Below are positions 1 through 5,733 of a stretch of 20,556 nt of DNA, one piece after another. The DNA is from a virus, in the IMG/VR virus record IMGVR_UViG_3300025668_000048, positions 1 to 20,556 of that record, one strand, 5' to 3'. Within the stretch, counting starts at the first letter, position 1. Every line of letters starts with the position of its first letter. The translations under genes were made by a program, and so were the position numbers. Below the pieces are notes generated by a model. It did no database searches. It had not been told where the DNA came from and saw nothing but the letters and a program-made list of their open reading frames with translations.

Positions 1-669
1 GATACTATCTACAGCATCACCATCAGTTGTTCCTGTTGCTTTCGCTAGGAACTCATCACCAACAATCTCTTCTCCAACAGTAAAGTCTCCAGATCCACCG
101 GGATCCATAAAGAGTTTGATAGTATTAGCAAATGCTATCTCAACATCATCGATCTCCTCAACTCCAGTATCAAAGTCATCACTACCGATCTCATAGATCT
201 CAGCAGTGATAGCATAGAATTGGATCTTACCAAACTGGAAGAATGGTTCTTCCTTACCAACAAATTTAATCTCGTAGATATCTTTTGTTAGTGGGAAGTA
301 AAGCAGATCTCCCTCGTTAGGTCTACTCTCAACAGTAATAGTAGGATTGTGATCTGCTACTTCTTCGTCCCATCTCCTAGTAGATACTCTGAAGATAATT
401 TCATCCGTAATCCTTAAACCGAACTTGGAGATAAACTCAGCGTTGTCTCCAAATCCCATGACGTTTTGAAGCAACATCTCAATTTGAAAATGTTCTTGAT
501 ACTTAGAGTATCTAACCTCGTTAAGAGTGTTATCTTTTAGAGCTATTCTAGGAATGTAGTATATGTCTGTTCCGAACAGTTTAATTTGTTCGTCCACAAG
601 ATCCTGTGCGAGACCTTGCTCGCCGCTGTGTCCTGAATAGTAAGTTGGAAAATAGGGACTAGTAGGCAT
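1..669 (-). CDS. 14: T4-like neck protein gp14 (C-terminus outside window)
   Basis: The open frame starts at the ATG whose first base is 669 and stays open for 223 codons to the window edge, so the 3' end is missing. The product begins MPTSPYFPTYYSGHSGEQ and continues with DLVDEQIKLFGTDIYYIPR, a pattern I recognise from gp14 of T4-like cyanophages. In T4, gp14 joins gp13 to form the neck that closes the filled head and accepts the tail. The start lies one base after the gp13 stop (TAAGATG), so the two genes are probably translationally coupled. A GGATAAG stretch just before the ATG is a modest ribosome-binding site. The visible part is acidic, with a run of Glu/Asp around residues 180-190. 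Identification is from remembered family sequence and from synteny with gp13; no search was run. Confidence 0.88.
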   Translation of the reverse strand, partial: MPTSPYFPTYYSGHSGEQGLAQDLVDEQIKLFGTDIYYIPRIALKDNTLNEVRYSKYQEHFQIEMLLQNVMGFGDNAEFISKFGLRITDEIIFRVSTRRWDEEVADHNPTITVESRPNEGDLLYFPLTKDIYEIKFVGKEEPFFQFGKIQFYAITAEIYEIGSDDFDTGVEEIDDVEIAFANTIKLFMDPGGSGDFTVGEEIVGDEFLAKATGTTDGDAVDSI

Positions 670-670
670 C

Positions 671-1471
671 TTATCCGATCATATCCATGGGTGGGATGGC
701 GTACTTACTGAGAACTTCGCTTTCGATCTTCTCAATCTCGCCTAATGCGTCTGTATACAATTCTCTACCATTAAGCGTGATACCGCCAGGTAGTTGAACG
801 TTGTTATATTTAATCAAGTTTTGACCCCACTGTCTCTTCATAAGAGCAGTAGCATATTTCTTGACAAACATATCATTATTCATCTCTGTAGCATCTGTAG
901 GATCAATCATCCTATGTGCCTCAATTACAAGATAGGTATCTTCTTTGAGGAATGCTTTATTAATGTCAAGATATAAACGATCACGACGCTGTGTATATCT
1001 GAACTGTTGGAACGAACCATTATTCAGAATCATATCTAGAGTTTCTAGATACTGCTTATTCATAAAGTAGTTGACAATATCAAGAGATCCGAATGCATAT
1101 AGATCATTCAGAAACATCTGATACTCAACACCAAAAAGATTAGATCTAATTGAGTTGCTGACTAAACCAAAAACTTTGCTGATGCCAACTACATGATCTG
1201 GAACTGGAATATAGTTGGTAGACTCTTCCCAATTTGTTGTTCCAGATGATGTTGTTGCTTTATTATTGAAACGAGTTATATCGTCAGCAGTAATCTCATG
1301 CCTCAGAAAACATCTCTCCATACCGTTGTAGCAGTTCTCTTGGAAGAACTGATACGTGTCATCAATAACATTATTTACTTGCTCGTCATCGATGTTAACT
1401 TGTAATACAGGCTCACCAAGTTGCCTCTTACAATATGTGATAAGATCAGCTCTTGAATTTGGAGACGCCAT
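671..1471 (-). CDS. 13: T4-like neck protein gp13
   Basis: This 266-residue protein begins MASPNSRADLITYCKRQLGE and ends IPPMDMIG. It matches my memory of gp13 from cyanomyoviruses and sits directly before gp14, as in T4. In T4 gp13 (309 residues) is a head-completion/neck protein that works with gp14 after DNA packaging. The N-terminal region (residues about 5-50) carries the conserved pattern LGEPVLQVNIDDEQVNNVIDD. I chose the ATG at 1471 because family members start MASP, but an in-frame TTG at 1480 would add MCV and lies 6 bases after an AGAAGG ribosome-binding site, whereas the ATG is 15 bases away. The site is inside a terminator-like hairpin (1484-1514), so expression may depend on readthrough and on opening of that stem. 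No promoter fits between hairpin and start. Confidence 0.9.
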   Translation of the reverse strand: MASPNSRADLITYCKRQLGEPVLQVNIDDEQVNNVIDDTYQFFQENCYNGMERCFLRHEITADDITRFNNKATTSSGTTNWEESTNYIPVPDHVVGISKVFGLVSNSIRSNLFGVEYQMFLNDLYAFGSLDIVNYFMNKQYLETLDMILNNGSFQQFRYTQRRDRLYLDINKAFLKEDTYLVIEAHRMIDPTDATEMNNDMFVKKYATALMKRQWGQNLIKYNNVQLPGGITLNGRELYTDALGEIEKIESEVLSKYAIPPMDMIG

Positions 1472-1478
1472 TACACAC

Positions 1479-1514
1479 AAAAAATCCCTTCTTACCTATT
1501 TAGGAAGAAGGGAT
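1479..1514 (-). terminator. Intrinsic-terminator-like hairpin before gp13
   Basis: On the minus strand a 10-bp perfect stem (ATCCCTTCTT, 1514-1505, pairing with AAGAAGGGAT, 1493-1484) encloses a second short stem (CCT/AGG) and is followed by six T residues (1484-1479). This is the form of a Rho-independent terminator. It starts 7 bases after the stop of the small coiled-coil gene. The 3' arm also holds AGAAGG, the only good ribosome-binding site for gp13. Confidence 0.8.
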
Positions 1515-1521
1515 CTGAGAG

Positions 1522-1719
1522 TTATTCTTCTGTGGTTTCTGCCGCTGGTGCTGCTTCTTCTTCAGGTTTATCTTCTAGAAGACCTAGAGTTTCAAGACCA
1601 CCTTGGAGTTTAATCTTATACTCTCTTGCCTTGGTTAGGTTTTCTTCTAGTTCAGCAATTTGCTTTTCAGTTGTAGCAATCTGCTCTTCAAAATTTGCTT
1701 TGAGTTGTGCTGGATCCAT
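1522..1719 (-). CDS. Small acidic coiled-coil protein, function unknown
   Basis: A 65-residue protein beginning MDPAQLKANFEEQ. Residues about 5-50 show regular spacing of Leu/Ile in a highly charged helix (EEQIATTEKQIAELEENL), consistent with a coiled coil. The C-terminus is a disordered-looking Glu/Ala/Pro tail (EEEAAPAAETTEE). I chose the ATG at 1719; an in-frame GTG at 1728 would add MIT. No strong ribosome-binding site is visible for either. A NATAAATA element lies 28 bases upstream and a strong hairpin terminator follows the stop, so it may be a one-gene transcription unit. In T4 the gene just before 13 is wac (fibritin, a trimeric coiled-coil whisker, about 487 residues). This protein holds the same place and is helical, but is far too short to call an orthologue. 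The function is not recognised. Confidence 0.75.
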   Translation of the reverse strand: MDPAQLKANFEEQIATTEKQIAELEENLTKAREYKIKLQGGLETLGLLEDKPEEEAAPAAETTEE

Positions 1720-1746
1720 GGTTATCACAGGTAATTGTGTATGTTT

Positions 1747-1754
1747 TATTTATC
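1747..1754 (-). promoter_or_regulatory. T4-type late promoter element (GATAAATA)
   Basis: The minus strand reads GATAAATA, one base off the T4 late consensus TATAAATA. It lies 28 bases before the ATG of the 65-residue coiled-coil gene and overlaps the stop codon of the preceding oxygenase gene. The same motif at a similar distance precedes two other genes here, which supports a real signal. Confidence 0.5.
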
Positions 1755-2256
1755 TGAAGTAATTAAAGTTAATTACAAATCTTCCTGTTGAATCTGTTGT
1801 AGTTGTTCCAGTGTGTTTTATATTACTGTCAAAAATAACAATCCTATTCTCTACACTTTCTACAATTTCTCCAGTTTCAAATTTTGTATAACCATCGCAT
1901 GTATTGAGATAATAAACTGCAGTAGTGCAGTCTGGTAAATCTACATGATATCCATGTTCAATAATTTTACTAATGCATGGATTTAAATTTGCCTTTACTC
2001 TAGCTAAAGATTTTACTTTTAATTTTTCTCTAAAACATTCTAGATCTTTAAAATATTCTGTTATTGGAATATCAAAATTATAAAACAAATGAGTAAATTG
2101 ATTTTGTAATTCTTTATGTTTTAGATCTAATGGTATACCAGTATTAATATCCTGTAAAGTTGGTCCATATGTCCATGGAAAATACGAACTAATAATCGTA
2201 TTTTTTAAGTATTGAAATTGGTGTTCAAAAAGAAAATTATCAATAATTTCTATCAA
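1750..2256 (-). CDS. 2OG-Fe(II) oxygenase, prolyl-hydroxylase-like
   Basis: A 168-residue protein with the double-stranded beta-helix iron site of 2-oxoglutarate/Fe(II) dioxygenases. The likely facial triad is His104 and Asp106 (YHVD), then His148 (NIKH), with Arg159 (TGRF) placed to bind 2-oxoglutarate. Such enzymes couple oxidative decarboxylation of 2-oxoglutarate to hydroxylation of a protein, nucleic acid or small molecule; the substrate cannot be read here. The start is TTG at 2256, overlapping the TGA stop of the upstream oxygenase gene (TTGA). It is supported by a strong GGAGGGAG ribosome-binding site 9-10 bases upstream, and an ATG start would lose the conserved N-terminus MIEIIDNFL. 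It ends three oxygenase genes in tandem and lies close to structural genes. Confidence 0.82.
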   Translation of the reverse strand: MIEIIDNFLFEHQFQYLKNTIISSYFPWTYGPTLQDINTGIPLDLKHKELQNQFTHLFYNFDIPITEYFKDLECFREKLKVKSLARVKANLNPCISKIIEHGYHVDLPDCTTAVYYLNTCDGYTKFETGEIVESVENRIVIFDSNIKHTGTTTTDSTGRFVINFNYFR

Positions 2257-2858
2257 TTAAATCTCCCTCCTTTTATCCATCCAACAAGAGAATACCTAGT
2301 TCCTGATGTTACTTCTGTAACTCTATGAGGAACTCTACTATCAAAAATAGTTAGAAGACCTTGTTTCTTTTCAATAACTTGAATCTCATTAGTATTCATT
2401 GGATTCTGAAATTCCAAAACACCACCTTCATATTCACTAGGATCTGAAAGTTGAAATGTATAAGAAAGTTTTCTTACAAACTCTCCTGAGTTGTTTTGCA
2501 TTAACTCAAATGGATTCCTGTCTTCATCCATATGCCATTCGTAAAAATCACCAGCACTATACTTGGTAAACTGTACAGTTTCGTTATCATATCCAACTAG
2601 TTCATAACCAAAATATCTTCGGTTAATATTTGCGACATATGATAACAATACAGATGGTAACCAGTTAGTTTCATGTAACCATTTTACCATTGATGATCTT
2701 GCATCACGGTCAGTATCATTTACTTTTGCATGTGCGTATTCGATAATTTTATCAGTATCGTCTAAAGATTCCCAATCACGAATCGAATCACAAATTAATG
2801 GTGGTAATTCAGTTGATACTGAAAAAATATTTGGATTTACTATTAGTTTAATATCCAT
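2253..2858 (-). CDS. 2OG-Fe(II) oxygenase, PKHD-type
   Basis: A 201-residue protein with a full dioxygenase motif set: His109 and Asp111 (YEWHMDED), then GGVLEF at 145-150, His178 in FDSRVPHRV and Arg188 (SGTRYSLVGW). The HxD...H...R layout and the 'GGxLxF ... FDSxxPHxVxxVxxGxRxSLxxW' pattern match the PKHD/P4H-type hydroxylases that are common in cyanophages. All residues needed for iron and 2-oxoglutarate binding seem present, so the enzyme is probably active. The substrate is unknown. The ATG at 2858 is two bases after the upstream oxygenase stop and shows no clear ribosome-binding site, so translation is probably coupled. The 3' end overlaps the next oxygenase by four bases. It is not closely similar to either neighbour, so the cluster is not a simple tandem duplication. 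Confidence 0.88.
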   Translation of the reverse strand: MDIKLIVNPNIFSVSTELPPLICDSIRDWESLDDTDKIIEYAHAKVNDTDRDARSSMVKWLHETNWLPSVLLSYVANINRRYFGYELVGYDNETVQFTKYSAGDFYEWHMDEDRNPFELMQNNSGEFVRKLSYTFQLSDPSEYEGGVLEFQNPMNTNEIQVIEKKQGLLTIFDSRVPHRVTEVTSGTRYSLVGWIKGGRFN

Positions 2859-2860
2859 AA

Positions 2861-3457
2861 TTAATTAACAAAATTGAGGTTAAATGAAAGAGTTACTCTG
2901 AGTTTATCAGATTTTTGTCTAGGAACTTTATGTTCCAAGAAAGATGGAAAAATTAGTAAGTCACCTTCTTCTGCTTTTACAAATGATTGACCTACCCAAG
3001 TTCCGGGTGTTTCGTCTATTCCACCAATAAAATCAGGTGAATTTGATAGTGCTACTTGTCTAAAGGGATTAATAAAAATAGTTGGAGAGTGTTCTTCTTT
3101 GTCATATGAGACATAATGAATACAAGAAAAATGACCAGGAAGATGTTCATGTATTTCCTGATGTTGATTTGTCTTATATGCATTCAACCAAGCTTCTCTA
3201 ACCATAGGATTGCCAGCAATTCCCATTTGCATAGAAAAATTTCTTAGTTCATCAATGTAAAGAGGAACTACAGTTTTCCAATCAAAATTATTTTCTTGAT
3301 CGAAAGTTGTCCACACGTCAGCATCCCACGCATCAACAAAAGTTGATGGGTTTTTTTCATAATCTGGGATAACATAATCTAAACATGTTTTCTTAATTCT
3401 TTCATGATTTTTTACTTTTACTAAAAATAATGTAGAAGGAAACAATTCAATAATCAT
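2861..3457 (-). CDS. Putative 2OG-Fe(II) oxygenase, HxH variant
   Basis: A 198-residue protein resembling the phage and marine-bacterial putative 2OG-Fe(II) oxygenase group (Pfam 2OG-FeII_Oxy_5 type, from memory). Visible marks are WLNAYKTNQHQEIHEHLPGH at 90-109, then GDLLIFPSFLEHKVP at 165-179, and Arg187 in KLRVTLSFNL. The distal His176 and the Arg fit the fold. The first iron-binding pair reads H103-E104-H105 where classical enzymes have HxD. This may be the normal form of this subgroup, a changed iron site, or reduced activity. A small gene ends 9 bases upstream of the ATG, and no good ribosome-binding site is seen. It is the first of three oxygenase genes probably translated as one group. 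Confidence 0.8.
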   Translation of the reverse strand: MIIELFPSTLFLVKVKNHERIKKTCLDYVIPDYEKNPSTFVDAWDADVWTTFDQENNFDWKTVVPLYIDELRNFSMQMGIAGNPMVREAWLNAYKTNQHQEIHEHLPGHFSCIHYVSYDKEEHSPTIFINPFRQVALSNSPDFIGGIDETPGTWVGQSFVKAEEGDLLIFPSFLEHKVPRQKSDKLRVTLSFNLNFVN

Positions 3458-3466
3458 AAAAGTATA

Positions 3467-3733
3467 TTAACGGGGGGTAGAAAGAATTTCTGATGTGATC
3501 GGAACTTGTGCCATATCAAAGTCGTATTCATATTGAAGTTGTTCTAGATTAGCATTTAATCCAGATCTTGTCAATGCTCCGCAAGATTCTTCCAAGGGCA
3601 AACCGTATTCGTTTGCTGGAACTTCTATAATATCTTTTTTAATTACATTTCCGTTATGTTTAAATTCTACAACATAAGTGAAGTTATTGTTTGCATTAAT
3701 AGCAAACATGTTTTTTACAATTTTAATTTCCAT
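3467..3733 (-). CDS. Small protein, function unknown
   Basis: An 88-residue protein that I do not recognise. It starts MEIKIVKNMFAINANNNFTY and ends TSEILSTPR. The first half has an alternating hydrophobic/polar pattern suggesting a small beta-sheet (TYVVEFKHNGNVIKKDIIEV). No signal peptide or membrane segment is visible. The start is supported by an AAGG ribosome-binding site 7 bases before the ATG, which also covers the stop of the upstream lectin-like gene. It sits between that gene and the three oxygenases with gaps of 4 and 9 bases, so it belongs to the same transcript. A role as a partner or chaperone of the adjacent fibre protein is possible, but is only a guess from position. Confidence 0.7.
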   Translation of the reverse strand: MEIKIVKNMFAINANNNFTYVVEFKHNGNVIKKDIIEVPANEYGLPLEESCGALTRSGLNANLEQLQYEYDFDMAQVPITSEILSTPR

Positions 3734-3737
3734 TTGA

Positions 3738-4838
3738 TTACCTTACGAAAACAGAATATCCAGCATCGATGTATCCATTAGACCATCCATTGTTATTGCA
3801 ACTGGTGTGGATAATGGCTCCAGATTCTGGACTTGATTGGTAGTTATTACCACAACTACCACTGCTACAATACATAGCAACTGGTTCACAATATGATTGA
3901 ATGTATGTCATAGAAGCATAATATCCCCATCCACTGTGTCCATGTCTAATGCCCATGCCAGAATGAGTATGACCATAACTACTATTTCCACTTCCAGCAG
4001 TAGTGGCAAATCTTGCATATCCTCTAGAACTAGAACTCCAATATCCTGTAGAGTTGATAACTAAGTTATCGTTAGCATTGTTATTACCATTTACTGTTCC
4101 ATCGATAAATGGATCTCCACCTCTAGTTTGATTTCTTCTGCTATTCCAAGTTAAATTTCCTGAGTAGTTAGCACCAGATTTTCTACCACCACTACTTACA
4201 ATTTTATTATCTCCACCAGAAGAAATATCATAATAAGTTTGACCAGGGAAATTGTTATTTTGATAGACACCATACCCTCTTAGATTATTGGCATCATATC
4301 CATTCGTATTGTGGAGAATAATTAAAAACTCTGTGATTGGGTGTTTATCCCAAGCCCTAGTTTTTACATTATTTTGCCATGGAGCAGAAGATGATTGACT
4401 TTGCTCGTTTGGTGATCCCCAAAATGTTGTATTATCCCAGTGTGGACGACCGCCAATTGAATTGTTTGCGGAGGATCCGTTCATGTTCCAGAGAAGAACC
4501 CAACCACCACCATCAAATGTGCTATTAAAAGTACAGTATGCTTGGTATGTTGCTCCAAGACCATCTTTTAACCAATAGACACCATCAATAGAAATTCCAG
4601 CATCATCTCTCAAAGAAGTTACACTATCTGCTGCTTGTTCTGCAGATGATCCATCAGCTCCACCACCACCAGCAGCGTTAGTCCAATTGGAACCATTATA
4701 AACTTCTACCAACTCGGAAGTGGTATTGTAAATCATCATTCCAAGTTCTGCAACTAGCGCATCTCTCTGCGACTCGTTGTAGTTTGGCAACTTAAGTCGC
4801 TCACTAATGTTAAGTCTTCCGACATTTAATTGGGACAT
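3738..4838 (-). CDS. Fibrinogen/intelectin-like putative receptor-binding protein
   Basis: A 366-residue protein in three parts. Residues 1-53 form a short N-terminal module with IYNTTSELVEVYNGSNW, also seen in neighbouring structural proteins. A Gly/Ala/Ser linker follows (54-75). From about 80 to the end is a domain like the C-terminal fibrinogen/intelectin fold: IDGVYWLKDG (84-93), YQAYCTFN (98-105) and TFDGGGWVLLWN (107-118) follow the usual 'GxYxL..YxxyCdM..xGGGWtll' pattern, and the end GYSVFVR resembles the final strand of intelectins. Intelectins and related lectins bind carbohydrates through calcium. Five cysteines (102, 317, 324, 329, 347) and a His-rich stretch with HTH (290-292) and HGH (299-301) are visible. 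Position after the giant fibre gene suggests a virion adhesin for cell-surface glycans. An AATAAATA element and AAGAGG lie upstream. Confidence 0.72.
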   Translation of the reverse strand: MSQLNVGRLNISERLKLPNYNESQRDALVAELGMMIYNTTSELVEVYNGSNWTNAAGGGGADGSSAEQAADSVTSLRDDAGISIDGVYWLKDGLGATYQAYCTFNSTFDGGGWVLLWNMNGSSANNSIGGRPHWDNTTFWGSPNEQSQSSSAPWQNNVKTRAWDKHPITEFLIILHNTNGYDANNLRGYGVYQNNNFPGQTYYDISSGGDNKIVSSGGRKSGANYSGNLTWNSRRNQTRGGDPFIDGTVNGNNNANDNLVINSTGYWSSSSRGYARFATTAGSGNSSYGHTHSGMGIRHGHSGWGYYASMTYIQSYCEPVAMYCSSGSCGNNYQSSPESGAIIHTSCNNNGWSNGYIDAGYSVFVR

Positions 4839-4863
4839 TGCTACAAAAAACCTCTTATCTACT

Positions 4864-4871
4864 TATTTATT
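4864..4871 (-). promoter_or_regulatory. T4-type late promoter element (AATAAATA)
   Basis: AATAAATA on the minus strand, one base from the T4 late consensus, in the 40-base gap before the fibrinogen/intelectin-like gene and 26 bases from its ATG. The gap also holds AAGAGG followed by a T run, a plausible ribosome-binding site. Confidence 0.55.
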
Positions 4872-4878
4872 AAAAATA

Positions 4879-5727
4879 TCAAATGCCATATTTTGCCTTA
4901 GCATAGTTATAATTTTGCTGAATCATAGTAGGCGTTAATGCAAGACCATAAACTCTGAAGTAAGCATATCCACCTGGATTTGGATAACTGGTTGATGTAG
5001 TCGTATCACAACCTCTAGAAGCAAGTTTTGGCCAACATGATGTTTGGTTATTTAATTTTCCTCCAGATGGATAAGTATAACTATCAGTTTGCTGTCCATT
5101 CTTATAAAATTTTACATAATTTCCATCATAGGTTAGGACTAAGTGATACCATTCACCTACATTAATAGTACAAACTGCATCATCCCAGAACCAAGATTGG
5201 TTATCTGCCCAAAGTGCCCACCAAAGATCTGATGTTGTGGCAGTATTATTTCTTCTAGATAGTTCCCAACAGTTTTCTTTATTCCATATAATTGCATAAT
5301 CAACTGGTTGACCAGATGCTTTATAAACAATATCAATAGAAACAAAATCTGACGCTACATTATTGCCATCAATAACAAATGCTTCGTTAGTTGCAAACTC
5401 TTGATAAGAAAATGTGGATACACTGTTAGTTGTTGACTGGAGAGATCCTCCTCCATTTAAACCGCTAGTTCCATAACCATTGATAGTTTCTGTGCCATTT
5501 TGATTTAGATTCCAATCAACATTGGCAATCAATCCAAGAGTAGAGAAAGTAGATTGTTCTTTTAGACCTTTCCACTTCAACCCAGTATTTACACGCAATT
5601 CTCTATCGGTAGTATTATAATAAAGATAACCAGATCCATTATAATCTGGATCTTCTGGTAATGAAGGACAACCAGCAACATTACTGGGATCTACTTTACC
5701 AATAGAAAGTTCTGATGAAGATGCCAT
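4879..5727 (-). CDS. LamG/concanavalin-like lectin-domain tail protein
   Basis: A 282-residue protein. Residues 1-55 contain YLYYNTTDRELRVNTGLKWK (35-54), the same type of short N-terminal module as the next gene. From about 63 to 280 the pattern is that of a laminin-G/concanavalin-A-like jelly roll: DFVSIDIVYKASG (127-139), GEWYHLVLTYDGNYVKFYKN (191-210) and a final FRVYGLALTPTMIQQNYNYA, which is the usual last strand plus short helix of LamG_3-type domains. Such domains bind sugars or act as adhesion modules in phage tails. Cysteines occur at 20, 153, 186, 231 and 240. The gene starts just after the giant fibre gene, has a CATAAATA element inside the end of that gene, and precedes a second lectin-like gene. 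The ribosome-binding site is weak. It is likely a virion receptor-binding component. Confidence 0.75.
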   Translation of the reverse strand: MASSSELSIGKVDPSNVAGCPSLPEDPDYNGSGYLYYNTTDRELRVNTGLKWKGLKEQSTFSTLGLIANVDWNLNQNGTETINGYGTSGLNGGGSLQSTTNSVSTFSYQEFATNEAFVIDGNNVASDFVSIDIVYKASGQPVDYAIIWNKENCWELSRRNNTATTSDLWWALWADNQSWFWDDAVCTINVGEWYHLVLTYDGNYVKFYKNGQQTDSYTYPSGGKLNNQTSCWPKLASRGCDTTTSTSYPNPGGYAYFRVYGLALTPTMIQQNYNYAKAKYGI

Positions 5728-5733
5728 TTTAAT

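Noticed and set aside
1356-1613. 85-codon plus-strand open frame across the terminator and small gene
   Set aside because: It runs antisense through the gp13 start, the hairpin and the coiled-coil gene; its sequence has no recognisable domain or ribosome-binding site.
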